Source: Symbiodinium natans
Taxonomy: Eukaryota; Sar; Dinophyceae; Suessiales; Symbiodiniaceae
NCBI GenBank assembly: GCA_905221605.1
Contig: CAJNDS010002390.1
Location: forward strand, 375,739 to 410,738
Reading direction: 5' to 3'
DNA: 35,000 bases
Shown here in pieces: positions 8,115 to 16,269 of the stretch; position 1 is the stretch's first letter, and each line of letters begins with the position of its first letter. Under the pieces are notes generated by a model. The model ran no database searches and was not told the DNA's origin. It was given only the letters and a program-made list of their open reading frames with translations. The position numbers and the translations under genes were made by a program.

Positions 8115-8166
8115 GTTTAGGGTTTCGGGTTTAGGGCTTAGGGTTTAGGGTTTAGGGTTTAGGGTT
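8115..8166 (+). repeat. TTTAGGG tract
   Basis: Seven units including TTTCGGG and CTTAGGG. Confidence 0.9.
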
Positions 8167-8231
8167 ATAAGTGGCTATAATCTTATTCGGGTACTTCTCC
8201 CCCTGCTTCTACCTACCCATGAACCTTCAAG
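8165..8231 (+). repeat. dispersed repeat R2, copy a
   Basis: Aligns by eye with 25658-25727: TATAAG-GGCT near the start, CTTATTC-GGGTACTT in the middle and CCCATGAACCYTCAAG at the end. Non-coding. Confidence 0.6.
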
Positions 8232-8278
8232 CATGCCCGAAACCAAAAAAACCTTGGGAATCTTCTCCTGAAACTAAG

Positions 8279-8333
8279 AGTCCTTTGTAGGGATTATAAA
8301 TGGGGGTACTGTAATCCCTACTGAAGGGACTGT
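8279..8333 (+). mobile_element. inverted-repeat element, family A copy 2 (short)
   Basis: Arms AGTCCTTTGTAGGGATTA (8279-8296) and TAATCCCTACTGAAGGGACT (8312-8331) flank a GGGGGTACTG loop. This matches the core of family A but lacks the GGGAACATCCC end. Confidence 0.5.
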
Positions 8334-8335
8334 TA

Positions 8336-8455
8336 ACCCTGAACCCTAAACCCTAAACCCTAAACCCTAAACCCTAAACCCTAAACCCTAAACCCTAAAC
8401 CCTAAACCCTAAACCCTAAACCCTAAGCCCTAAACCCTAAACCCTAAACCCTCAA
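8336..8455 (-). repeat. CCCTAAA array
   Basis: About 17 units, nearly all perfect. Confidence 0.95.
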
Positions 8456-8479
8456 CTCAAAACCTTAAAACCCCCCAAG

Positions 8480-8548
8480 AGCCGTATCTCTGCGGGAGGA
8501 AGCCGGTGCCAAGCCGCCAGAGGCGAGTTCCTTGCCGGGCTTCGCAAG
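8480..8548 (+). CDS. putative exon with telomere-repeat donor
   Basis: A C-run plus AAG (8479) precedes an open frame AVSLREEAGAKPPEASSLPG then FA, ending CAAG followed by GTTTAGGG (8549). This is the cleanest AAG|GTTTAGGG junction in the window. CCCTAAA lies upstream, TTTAGGG downstream. The peptide looks like a flexible linker. Function unknown. Confidence 0.45.
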
Positions 8549-8680
8549 GTTTAGGGTTTGGGGTTTAGGGTTTAGGGTTTTAGGGGTTTAGGGGTTTAGG
8601 GGTTTAGGGTTTAGGGTTTAGGGTTTAGGGCTTGGGGTTTGGGGTTTGGGGTTTAGGGTTTGGGGGTTTAGGTTTTGGAC
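8549..8680 (+). repeat. TTTAGGG array with TTTGGGG variants
   Basis: About 18 units. A block of 8-bp TTTAGGGG units at 8578-8605 sits between normal heptamers. Confidence 0.93.
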
Positions 8681-8916
8681 TTTCGTTGGTTTTTTTGTAT
8701 TCTATATTTTTTTTTTTGGGTTTTTGGGTTTCTCTGCAACAGGGATCATAAAACGTTGCAATTTACAATGTGTATCCCTACGCCCTAAAGCCTAAACCCA
8801 AAACCCTTAGCTCGGGGGTTGGCGTTTTGGGGCTTAGGGGCTCAGCCCGACGCCGTGAAACCAAAAGGTTTATGATATTCTACGGGTCCGGTAATACTAA
8901 GATAGATGCATGTAAA

Positions 8917-9018
8917 CTTGGTCAAAGTTGGGTCACATTTTACACTTTTAAGCGTACTTAAACCCAATCAGGAATAGACATTTGTTTTTTTGCGATCCCA
9001 ACCATGGACTAGATTTAA
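8917..9018 (+). repeat. dispersed repeat R1, copy b
   Basis: Partner of 1198-1301, with the same start and end motifs and a T-run where copy a has mixed bases. Confidence 0.7.
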
Positions 9019-9378
9019 TGTTGTATTTGAATATAATGCGTTCACACCCGTGTCCTAAGTTCATAAGACAAGTGTATGTTCAAGGGGCCCTGAAAGAGCA
9101 TAATGAATGGGGCCCTTTTGCCCAAGTAGTAACACTGGAAGTGCTGCCCCAAAAGGACACATGTCACAGGGGCACAATACTATTGTTTTATTGGGTTGGT
9201 ACGCTCGCCCCAATAGGCCTCATGACAATACGCGTATTTTCTCCACCCTGTCATGCGAACGGGGAAACACTAATATTTATGGAATACATGCGGGCTCACG
9301 AATGTACTTCTTGCCCGCTATGATTATAGTACCATTTATGGAGCGAAGCAATGTGGTCTATTTTGGGGTGTTGTCTTA
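9019..9378 (+). other. unique AT-richer island, no telomere units
   Basis: Two overlapping frames stay open here (one of 113 codons beginning in repeat R1 and ending at 9323, one of 90 codons ending at 9379). They contain stretches such as GTILLFYWVGTLAPIGLMTI, which could be a membrane segment. No splice signals or recognisable domains are visible. It may be an older insertion or a long intron part. Coding status uncertain. Confidence 0.3.
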
Positions 9379-9640
9379 AGCCTAAACCCTAACCCTAAAC
9401 CCTAAACCCTAAGGCCCAAACCTATATGACGATACAACCCTAAGTGCCTTGGAGATGCGGGGCGTTCTTGGAGATGCTCAGTGGCTTAGCAGGTCTGAAC
9501 TCGATTTCTTGCTGTGGTTCAGGATGGTTTAGGTGTGTGTGGGGGGGTCTGAGGGTTTGAGGTTTGCGACGCCCCACACCCTCAACCCTAAACCCTAACC
9601 CCTAACCCTAGCCCTAAACTCTTAACCCTGATCCTCTTCA
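9379..9640. other. mixed spacer with short CCCTAAA remnants
   Basis: Short CCCTAAA groups at 9379-9415 and 9585-9625. Between them is mixed sequence with a G-run near 9541. Nothing else supported. Confidence 0.4.
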
Positions 9641-9880
9641 GCAAAGGGGGCTTAGGGTTGAGGGTTCGCTGCAGGCGCCACAAGACGACTCGCAGGCCTC
9701 TCACGCAAAGTTGTTGTTGTTTTTTTTTTTTTTTTTGCGTGTTTCGGGTTGGAGGTTGGAGTTTATTGCTTAGTGATATGGGGTTTTTTAAAAAGGGGGG
9801 GTTCACTGGGGGGTCGGTACCGAGGAAACCTTCGGGCAGCTTAGGGAGCCTTAGTGTGGAGTATGAGGGAACCTTGGGTC
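9641..9880. other. unique spacer with T-run
   Basis: A 17-T run lies around 9720-9736, with GGGGG runs near 9796-9812. Open frames here are low-complexity translations. Confidence 0.35.
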
Positions 9881-9884
9881 TCCT

Positions 9885-9928
9885 TAGGGTTTAGGGTTTA
9901 GGGTTTAGGGTTTAGGGTTTAGGGTTAG
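9885..9928 (+). repeat. TTTAGGG tract
   Basis: Six units, followed at 9992-10055 by a second, degenerate group. Confidence 0.93.
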
Positions 9929-10232
9929 GACCCTCTAAAGTTCGGCAGCCCGATGGCGTTCGGAATTTGGAGGGGGATCCTCAGTGTGAATAGGGTTTAG
10001 GGTTTAGGGTTTGCTTAGGGTTCAGGGTTTAGGGTTTGGGGTTCAGGGTTTAGGCATAGGGCTTTCAACTACTAACGGGGGTCTATAGGGGTTTCGGGTT
10101 TAGGGTCTAGGGTTTGGGGGTTAGGGTTACTATAGGGGTTGATCGGGGTTTGCAGGGTTTATAATAGGGGTTTGCAGTGTTGACACAGGGTTTACGGTTT
10201 ATAGGGTTTAGGGTTCAGAAGTTCTCTCAAAT

Positions 10233-10302
10233 TAGTTACATGGTCCCTGAGTATGTGCCGCTTGAAAGGAGGCTAGGGACCATACTAAGGGCCCATGAAA
10301 CT
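10233..10302 (+). mobile_element. inverted-repeat element, family D copy 1
   Basis: Ends AGTTACATGGTCCCT and AGGGCCCATGAAACT are inverse copies with three mismatches. The same left end occurs at 34106. Non-coding, about 70 bp. Confidence 0.45.
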
Positions 10303-10311
10303 ACCCATAAA

Positions 10312-10377
10312 CCCTAAACCCTAAACCCTAAACCCTAAACCCTAAACCCTAAACCCTAAACCCTAAACCCTAAACCT
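10312..10377 (-). repeat. CCCTAAA array
   Basis: Nine perfect units. Confidence 0.97.
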
Positions 10378-10495
10378 CAGAAGTTCGAGCCCTAGAGCCC
10401 CGCACATCCTGTTCCATTCTCATCTCGAGCTAGAGCGAACCTCAAGGGCTCCAAAACTCTACCACAAAGCCTTACCAAAAACTCAAACACCCCAA

Positions 10496-10605
10496 ACCCT
10501 AAACCCTAAACCCCAAACCCCAAACCCCCAAACCCTAAACCCTAAACCCTAAACCCTAAACCCTAAACCCTAAACCCTAAACCCTAAACCCTAAACCCTA
10601 AACCC
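10496..10605 (-). repeat. CCCTAAA array
   Basis: About 15 units with three CCCCAAA variants near the start. Confidence 0.96.
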
Positions 10606-10685
10606 AAAAAAAGGCCTGCGGCCTCCTTGTGAAGCCTCAAAGCCCTAAGCCCGGGCCTTGGTTGCCCCCTGTAGCCTTGGAGTTG

Positions 10686-10787
10686 AGGGTTTAGGGTTTA
10701 GGGTTAGGGTTTGGGGTTTGGGGTTTGGGGTTTGGGGTTTAGGGTTTAGGGTTTAGGGTTTAGGGTTTAGGGTTTAGGGTTTAGGGG
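10686..10787 (+). repeat. TTTAGGG array
   Basis: About 14 units with a block of four TTTGGGG variants at about 10709-10737. Confidence 0.96.
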
Positions 10788-10796
10788 GGCCTGCAG

Positions 10797-10908
10797 TCTC
10801 GAAGCGAAGGAGGAGGAGATGTTGGACATCCAGCGCCCAGATGCGGGAGCAGGCTCCGCCAAGGACGAGGCAGCCAGTCCGGTCTCGCTTTGCCGTCTTG
10901 AACTCGAG
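10797..10908 (+). CDS. putative exon between two TTTAGGG arrays
   Basis: CCTGCAG (acceptor, ends 10796) and GTTAGGG (donor, 10909) bound a 112-bp open segment with marked third-position GC. It reads LEAKEEEMLDIQRPDAGAGS and AKDEAASPVSLCRLELE, ending in phase 0. The first part is an acidic/basic helix, the second a linker. Both flanking arrays are in the sense orientation, so both intron edges are telomere-like. Family unknown. Confidence 0.5.
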
Positions 10909-11016
10909 GTTAGGGTTTAGGGTTTAGGGTTTAGGGTTTAGGGTTTAGGGTTTAGGGTTTAGGGTTTAGGGTTTAGGGTTTAGGGTTTAGGGTTTAAGGT
11001 TTAGGGTTTAGGGTTA
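10909..11016 (+). repeat. TTTAGGG array
   Basis: About 15 units starting at the exon's GT, with one TTTAAGG variant. Confidence 0.96.
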
Positions 11017-11209
11017 AGGATGAGAGGGTTTAGGATTTAGGGTTGAGAGTCTTTCTTCGAAATCCTAAATCCTAGAGCCGACACCAAACATCTTAGGCTA
11101 AAGCCCTGAAGCGCTGTGGGGATGCATCTGCGTATGCCGGGCTTGGGATGTAGGGGTTTAGGGTTTACGGTTTCGGGTTTAGGGTTTAGGGTTTCGGGCT
11201 TTGTCGTAA

Positions 11210-11400
11210 ACGGAGTCGGTCCAGCCGTGCCCCTTTCTTGTGGGTATCTCCCCCCAAGACGTGTCCCCACCCGCCATTCCCCCCGCATTCCCTTCCCCCA
11301 CCCCCATTCCCCCCATTCCCCCCACCCCCCCACCCCCCTAAGTCAACCCCCCCCATGCCTGTGGAATACGTGGGTCAAAAAGGAGCACTCCGGGAGAGGG
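11210..11400. repeat. C-rich low-complexity DNA
   Basis: CCCCCATTCCCCC and CACCCCC blocks dominate 11270-11340. Apparent open frames here are proline/histidine low complexity. Confidence 0.5.
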
Positions 11401-11702
11401 GGAAAGTAGATCTATAGGGGCACCGCGGGGGCCAAAGAGTGGCGAGTCTTGAAAACCACCACCCAAGGCTGTGCCCCCGTGTATGCCTTGAAGGGTTCGC
11501 TTGAGACAGCATGTTTGTTGTCCTCTGCTTGGAGGGTTTTGGGTTGAGGGCCCCAAACGCTCAAACCCCAAAAATGTTGCGAAGCTTCAAGCCCGACAGC
11601 CTTCCCCTAAGCCCTAAACCCTACAAACCCTAAACCCCAAACCCAGCGCCGAGCAAACCCTAAACCCTACAAACCCAAACTGCGTCTCTTGCTTGGCAAC
11701 AG

Positions 11703-11787
11703 GCTCCGGGGGAGGCTGACCTGGCGTGTTTATGCGGCTTCTGAAGAGGGCAGCTGGGGAGTTGAGAGGGTGCCTCTAGAATCCCTT
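11703..11787 (+). CDS. putative exon, unknown protein
   Basis: Acceptor CTCTTGCTTGGCAACAG (to 11702) and donor GTAACG (11788) bound 85 bp. The frame reads LRGRLTWRVYAASEEGSWGV then ERVPLESL and ends in phase 0. Mixed hydrophobic/charged composition with tryptophans is typical of a folded domain. The frame stays open upstream of the AG, so the start could be earlier. Family unknown. Confidence 0.45.
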
Positions 11788-11799
11788 GTAACGGTTTAG

Positions 11800-12056
11800 G
11801 GTTTAGTCGCGTTCAGGGTTTAGGTTTTAGGGTTTAGGGTGAAAACAGGGTTCAGGATTGGTGAGTGTATAGAGGGTACCTTATACAAATAGGTGAGGGT
11901 ATCTATTGGGTGTCCTTTGGGGATACGAGTGACATAAACCCTACTTCATATAGGGGGATGTTTGGGAATGCAGGGTCCCTTCTGAATCCATGATGTGGGG
12001 TTCAGGGGTTAGGGTTTCGGAGTCAAGGTTTGGGAATTCAGCGTTTTGGGTAGAGG
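11800..12056 (+). other. spacer with decayed TTTAGGG remnants
   Basis: G/T-rich with scattered GGGTTTAGGG pieces. 11870-11960 holds GGGTACC/TATAGGG-like pieces reminiscent of element ends, but no convincing pairing arms. Confidence 0.35.
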
Positions 12057-12059
12057 GTT

Positions 12060-12213
12060 GAGGTTTGTTGAAGATTCAAGCATTTTATATAGCATTATGT
12101 CAATATCTTGTTTTGTGATTATCTTATTGTCTGTTTGTCTTCTGGTCTTATTGTATTATGGCATTGTTGCATTATTGTATTCTGCTGTTACTTTGCATAC
12201 TAATTATACGGTT
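12060..12213. other. T-rich unique stretch
   Basis: TTATTGT and TCTTATTG motifs recur. Strongly AT-rich against the GC-rich background. No open frame of note. Confidence 0.45.
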
Positions 12214-12256
12214 TAGGGTGTAGCGGTTTAGGATTGGGGTTTGGGGTATAGGGTCC

Positions 12257-12389
12257 CCTAAACCCTAAACCCTAAACCCTAAACCCTAAACCCTAAACCC
12301 TAAACCCTAAACCCTAAACCCTAAACCCTAAACCCTAAACCCTAAACCCTAAACCCTAAACCCTAAACCCTAAACCCTAAACCCTGAGC
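12257..12389 (-). repeat. long CCCTAAA array
   Basis: About 19 perfect units. Confidence 0.97.
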
Positions 12390-12421
12390 CCACCCTAAGG
12401 TTCAGGGTTTAGGGTTTAGGG

Positions 12422-12525
12422 GGGGTCGTTGCCTGACCTGTTGGTTCGCATGTTCTCGGCTCAGCACTTGGGTTTTGAGTGCCACGGCGCGCGTTGCAGC
12501 CATGGCCTTGGAAGGACCTTGGGGG
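12422..12525 (+). other. GC-rich island, possible exon
   Basis: A frame reads LPDLLVRMFSAQHLGFECHG then ARCSHGLGR, but a second frame is also open and neither has two splice sites. Confidence 0.25.
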
Positions 12526-12552
12526 TGTTTAAGGGTTCAGGGTTTAAGTAAC

Positions 12553-12630
12553 GTTTAGGGTTTAGGGTTTAGGGTTCAGGGTTTAGGGTTTAGGGTTTAG
12601 GATTTCGGGTTTAGGGTTTAGGGTTTAGGT
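12553..12630 (+). repeat. TTTAGGG array
   Basis: About 11 units with single GGGTTCAGGG and GGATTTCGGG variants. Confidence 0.95.
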
Positions 12631-12820
12631 CTGCAGGGTTTTGGAGCTTGGGTGTGTGGGTCTCGAATACGTTGCGGCACATTCCGAGAGACAGAACAGC
12701 CGAAGTCATGCCGCCTCCAGTAGGGTTTCGAGTCCACATACATGACTCCCTCAACCCCAAAACCCCTAAACCCTTTAGCCCTAAACCCTAAACCCTAAGA
12801 CCCTAAAGCCACCCTTATAG

Positions 12821-12917
12821 ATTGCTTCGGCATGTGCCTGAACCTTCGAGCTGCTTGCGAAGCTCTGAAACTGAGACTTGGAACGCTGACGTGCAATGAG
12901 TTCTCCAGCCTAGGGGT
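12821..12917 (+). CDS. putative exon with duplicated 3' end
   Basis: After ACCCTTATAG the frame reads CFGMCLNLRAACEALKLRLG then TLTCNEFSSL, running into the TTTAGGG block. The last 25 bp (12888-12912) are repeated on the other side of that block, where TCNEFSSL is again readable. Boundaries at the 3' end are therefore ambiguous. Family unknown. Confidence 0.35.
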
Positions 12918-12993
12918 TTTTTAGGGTTTAGGGTTTAGGGTTTAGGGTTTAGGGTTTAGGGATCTGTAGACGTGCAATGAGTTCTCTAGTCTA
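12888..12993 (+). repeat. 25-bp direct repeat flanking a TTTAGGG block
   Basis: GACGTGCAATGAGTTCTCCA at 12888 recurs at 12969 with two C/T differences over 25 bp. Between the copies lies a six-unit TTTAGGG tract (12919-12961). A looser third copy is at 25773-25799. The arrangement resembles a target-site duplication around inserted telomere-like DNA. Confidence 0.7.
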
Positions 12994-13073
12994 GCAGGGT
13001 CCCTCGTCAGTGGAGCCCTAGGCCCGAAACTCCCAAACCCTAAGTCCTGCGTGCGGAAACCCCTAAGTCTTAC

Positions 13074-13348
13074 ACCCTAAACCCTAAGCCCTAATTAAAC
13101 CCTAAACCCTAAGTCCTAAATGAACCCTAAACCAAGCCCTAAACCCTAAACCCTAAACCCTAAACCCTAAACCCTAAACCCTAAACCCTAAACCCTAAAC
13201 CCTAAACCCTAAACCCTAAACCCTAAACCCTAAACCCTAAACCCTAAACCCTAAACCCTAAACCCTAAACCCCAAAACCCAAACCTTGAACTCTAAACTT
13301 TAAACCCTAAACCCTAAACCTTAAAACCCTAAACCTTAAACCCTAAGC
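13074..13348 (-). repeat. long CCCTAAA array
   Basis: About 38 units. Perfect through the middle (13139-13268), irregular at both edges. Confidence 0.96.
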
Positions 13349-13356
13349 CTCCAAGT

Positions 13357-13446
13357 GGTTGTTTCGGGAGCCGCTAGCATCGCGAAGTGTCCGAGGAGAC
13401 GACCCGAAGGGCGCATACGGTGGCAGACAAAGCCTGGAGCCTGGGG
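13357..13446 (+). other. GC-rich island, possible terminal exon
   Basis: A frame reads WLFREPLASRSVRGDDPKGA then YGGRQSLEPGV before TAG. No clear acceptor. Confidence 0.25.
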
Positions 13447-13544
13447 TGTAGTCTTTGGGGTTTACGGTTTGGGGTTTAGGGTTTGGGGGTTTAGGGTTTG
13501 GGGTTTTGGGGGGGGGGTGTAGGCTTTGGGGTTTGGGCTTTTCG

Positions 13545-13860
13545 GGGTTGAATGGCTAAGGGCTTGCCGTGTGCTGGCGGCAGATGTGAAGTATTGGTTA
13601 CCAAGGATCATTTTCCAGCGTTGTGACCTTTCTTAAACATCATGCAAAAAGCAGTGTTTACATACATGCTTTGTCATTGTACTTTGGAAATCTGAACATT
13701 TAGAAGCTAAATCGGACTCATTTGTTCTTGCTAACAATTCTTAGTTTTCGGCCATGGCCCACAGGGTAGCAGGATTCCTGGCATTCCTTGGCACTCTTCG
13801 TTATCGCGAGTACTTGGTGGTTTAGGAATCTTCATGAGGAGGGTGAAAAGTATTGAGAAA
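13545..13860. other. AT-richer unique region, intron-like
   Basis: No telomere units. A small frame MAHRVAGFLAFLGTLRYREY (from 13754) is open but short. The composition and the good acceptor at 13952 make this region look like ordinary intron. Confidence 0.35.
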
Positions 13861-13952
13861 ACCGTTAAACCCTAACCCTGGACCCCAACTCCTGAACCCT
13901 ACACCCTTGACCCTAACTCCTGACCCCTGTTTCCTTTGCTTTCGTTATACAG

Positions 13953-14144
13953 CATGATTTGTCTGACAGGGTCCAATGTCAGTTGATCATCTACATATTC
14001 GGATCCGTTTCTATTTTTCACCGTTGCTCTCCAGATGTCTTAAGAAGGTTCGTCAAACATTTGAAGTCTCATATTGCGGACCTGTATGTTCGTCGTTTAT
14101 GGGGGGATAGCGCCGCCGCCCAAATTCCGGAACTTCTACTGCAA
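13953..14144 (+). CDS. putative exon, CNBD channel C-linker/cyclic-nucleotide-binding start
   Basis: One of the best-bounded exons: acceptor TTTGCTTTCGTTATACAG and donor GTAGGA enclose exactly 64 codons, phase 0 to phase 0. It reads HDLSDRVQCQLIIYIFGSVS, IFHRCSPDVLRRFVKHLKSH, IADLYVRRLWGDSAAAQIPE. The spacing L-x-x-x-x-x-x-E/Q...x-[PS]-[LI]-F-x-x-C-S-P-x-x-L-x-x-[LF]-V-x-x-L-K is that of the end of the C-linker and the first helix of the cyclic-nucleotide-binding domain in HCN/CNG/EAG-type channels. The PGD and phosphate-binding motifs are not in this exon. Resemblance is seen; channel identity is inferred. Confidence 0.5.
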
Positions 14145-14184
14145 GTAGGATGTTGGGTTTAAGGTTTGGAGCCCGAAGCCCTCA

Positions 14185-14277
14185 ACCCTACACCCTAAAC
14201 CCTAAAGCCTAAAACCTAAAACCTAAACCCTGAACCCTGAACCCTAAACCCTAAACCCTAAACCCTAAACCCTAAAG
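14185..14277 (-). repeat. CCCTAAA array
   Basis: About 13 units with CCTAAAA and CCCTGAA variants in the first half. Confidence 0.93.
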
Positions 14278-14335
14278 CGCAGATTCGGGGGCTCTGGGGG
14301 CCAGGATGCCAAAACCTTGAAGGGTTCAGGGGCCA

Positions 14336-14435
14336 GTTTAGGGTTTAGGGTTTAGGGTTTAGGGTTTAGGGTTTAGGGTTTAGGGTTTAGGGTCTCGCGT
14401 TTAGGGTTTAGGGTTTAGGGTTTAGGGTTTAGGGC
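14336..14435 (+). repeat. TTTAGGG array
   Basis: About 14 units, interrupted once by TCTCGCG at about 14393. Confidence 0.96.
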
Positions 14436-14465
14436 GAAAGCAAAGTCCTCAATGCTTCTGCCTAG

Positions 14466-14532
14466 GCACATCGACGCGAAATCCGCACACGGCACGGAAG
14501 GCACTCAATGGGATGATGTCCCTGGATATACG
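14466..14532 (+). CDS. putative exon, unknown protein
   Basis: Acceptor TGCTTCTGCCTAG and donor GTTTCC bound a 67-bp frame HIDAKSAHGTEGTQWDDVPG then YT. Good codon bias. Phase 0 at its end does not match the next segment directly, so they may not be adjacent exons. Family unknown. Confidence 0.4.
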
Positions 14533-14626
14533 GTTTCCCCGACTACTCCTCCCTATGTACTATCTCCCCCCCCACCTAGGTTCCCCCCGTAAATAACCCC
14601 TGAATTTGTTTTCATCCCCCCTCCAG

Positions 14627-14725
14627 CAACCTTAACGCTACGCGACCCGCCTCGGCCCGGCCCAGCGCATCCGCGTGAGCATGGTGATTCCGCAGCGCCC
14701 AAGTCGCTGGACCCAAGCAATAAGG
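14627..14725 (+). CDS. putative exon, proline-rich
   Basis: Excellent acceptor (TTTTCATCCCCCCTCCAG) at 14626 and a GT at 14726. Reads TLTLRDPPRPGPAHPREHGD then SAAPKSLDPSNK, a disordered proline-rich segment. Family unknown. Confidence 0.4.
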
Positions 14726-14734
14726 GTTGGGTTT

Positions 14735-14860
14735 AGGGTTTGGGGTTCCGGGTATTATGGTTTGGGGTTTAGGGTTGAGGGTTAGTTTAGGATTGAGGGC
14801 TTAGGGCTCAAGGTTCACGCTTTGGGGTTTAGGGTTTTTTTTGGGTTTAGGGTTCAAGAC
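14735..14860 (+). repeat. degenerate TTTAGGG tract
   Basis: G/T-rich with GGTTTGGGG and GGTTTAGGG remnants. Confidence 0.7.
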
Positions 14861-14894
14861 GGTTCGGCTTGGATTGATCGTAGGGTTGAGCCAG

Positions 14895-15140
14895 GCCGGG
14901 GGGGTAGGGGGTGGGGGGGGAAGGGGGTGAGGGGGGGAGGGGGGAGGGTTTGTTGAAGGTTTAAGGGTTGAGTGCTTGGGGCTTGAGGTTTAAGGCGTAA
15001 GGTTTAGGGTTTAGGTTCAAGCTTAGACTGTAGTGCATCCGGCCATGCTCACACCAGTTTTTGGGAGGGGAAAGGGGGGGGGTAAGAGGGGGGGGGGGTA
15101 GGGGCGGTAGGGGTCGGGGGGGGGGGGGGGGGGGGGGGAG
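14895..15140 (+). repeat. G-run-rich DNA
   Basis: Many G runs, including about 23 G at 15116-15139, with GGGGTAGGGG blocks. G-quadruplex-prone. Confidence 0.7.
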
Positions 15141-15215
15141 GGGTGGCCCACCACAAAGAAGGAAGGGCGGGCCTGCTGGGTTCAACTGCCTCTGGTCCTG
15201 GCGAACCGTCCGCTT

Positions 15216-15500
15216 GTGGACCCCGGTTTCCTAGGGGGGTACCCATTTGAGGCAAAAAAAGGGGTTCGAAAAACGGTTTTGGGTGTTCAGGCGTCGGCGG
15301 ATTCCTTATTGGGGTCCAAATTAGAAGGGGATCCTACTCGTTGGGATTTTTGGGGGTCCCCTATTTTCGGACACCCCATATCGAGTCTGGATCGTAGCAG
15401 TGTTAGTCTCCTGCATCATGATCGAGAGTACATCGCCTACAATTCCGATATGGGCATTTCCCCGAGAAGGGTGGGCTCCCGCAACTTGCCCCTAAGATAA
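15216..15500 (+). other. 94-codon open frame containing an inverted-repeat element
   Basis: The frame opens MDPGFLGGYPFEAKKGVRKT and closes with SSVSLLHHDREYIAYNSDMG then ISPRRVGSRN. The middle third is an inverted-repeat element (15310-15379) similar in its arms to the 6.3-kb intron. The outer parts could be exons and the middle an unspliced or in-frame intron. No recognisable domain. Confidence 0.3.
15310..15379 (+). mobile_element. inverted-repeat element, family B copy 2
   Basis: Right arm CCCCTATTTTCGGACACCCC matches the inverse of the 6314 arm (GGGTTTCCGAAAATAGGGG). The left arm (15310-15331) is its imperfect inverse. About 70 bp. Confidence 0.4.
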
Positions 15501-15689
15501 TCTTTCTTATATATCGAAGCCCCAAAAAAGCTACCCCCCCCCCCCAATTGCGGAACCCCCCCCCCCATACAGTTATACTAACCTAAACCCTGAACCCTGG
15601 CCCCTAACCCCCAAAATGTCGAGTCGATGGGATTCGGGACGCTGGTTCGATCGTCGCTTCGAGGAGCTTAAAAGCGATGGCTTCTCAAG

Positions 15690-15772
15690 CGTTCTGAAGT
15701 GTAGGGCTTAGGGTTTTGAGGTTTTAGGGTTTAGGGTTCTTAGGTGGCAGGGTTTAGGGTTTAGAGGTTTTT
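15690..15772 (+). repeat. degenerate TTTAGGG tract
   Basis: Six or seven scattered units. Confidence 0.75.
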
Positions 15773-15796
15773 CATCAGGTTAGAGACTATCTGCCA

Positions 15797-15882
15797 CAGC
15801 ATACTATCGTATGCTATGCTAGCCGCAAAAACCTGCATTCACATGCCTGTGTCTGCGATAGCGTGCTATAGTATTCTATTCG
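15797..15882 (+). mobile_element. inverted-repeat element (family F)
   Basis: Arms GCATACTATCGTATGCTATG (from 15799) and GCGATAGCGTGCTATAGTAT (to about 15876) pair imperfectly across a loop. Single copy in the window. Confidence 0.35.
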
Positions 15883-15956
15883 TCTTTAACGTTCTGCAAA
15901 GCAACCCCTGCAGTGCAAAACCTTCAACCCTAAACCCCTAAACCTCTAAACTCCTG

Positions 15957-16263
15957 GTGGCCGTGGTGGCCGAAGAAGTCCCCCCGCCGGTGCTGCCGAA
16001 GGCCCTCTTCCCGTCGCCGGCGCTGCAGGATCAGATCTCCCGGGAGATCCTGCAAATGGAGGACCCACCGTCGCGCCCCAAGGCGACGTCGGCGGCGGCG
16101 GCCAGATGCGACGGCCTGCACCAGCTCGCTCTGGCGGAGCAGCGGGCCAATGCCAGAGCGCATGTGCGCCACGCCGACCTCGTCGACAGCCTCGGCGAAT
16201 ACGCCGTGTACAAGCGCCGGATGGAACAGTACGGCGCCGGTGCTGAGCATGCTGCCGACGATC
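15957..16263 (+). CDS. putative large exon, alanine-rich protein
   Basis: The longest stop-free island with clear codon bias: third positions are almost all G or C in this frame only. Reads VLPKALFPSPALQDQISREI, LQMEDPPSRPKATSAAAARC, DGLHQLALAEQRANARAHVR, HADLVDSLGEYAVYKRRMEQ, YGAGAEHAADDP. Helical, alanine/arginine/leucine rich. It then enters CCCTAAG repeats. A possible internal donor is GTGCTG at 16240. The start of the motif VLP-x-AL...ALQ recurs in the segment at 16907. Family not recognised. Confidence 0.5.
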
Positions 16264-16269
16264 CGACGT

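Noticed and set aside
9019-9378. Transposon gene in the unique AT-richer island
   Set aside because: No catalytic motif of a transposase or reverse transcriptase could be recognised in any frame, and no terminal repeats bracket the island.
11870-11990. Another inverted-repeat element
   Set aside because: GGGTACC and TATAGGG pieces resemble element ends, but I could not align two arms convincingly.
14961-15185. Minus-strand proline-rich open frames
   Set aside because: Direct translation of long G runs on the plus strand.
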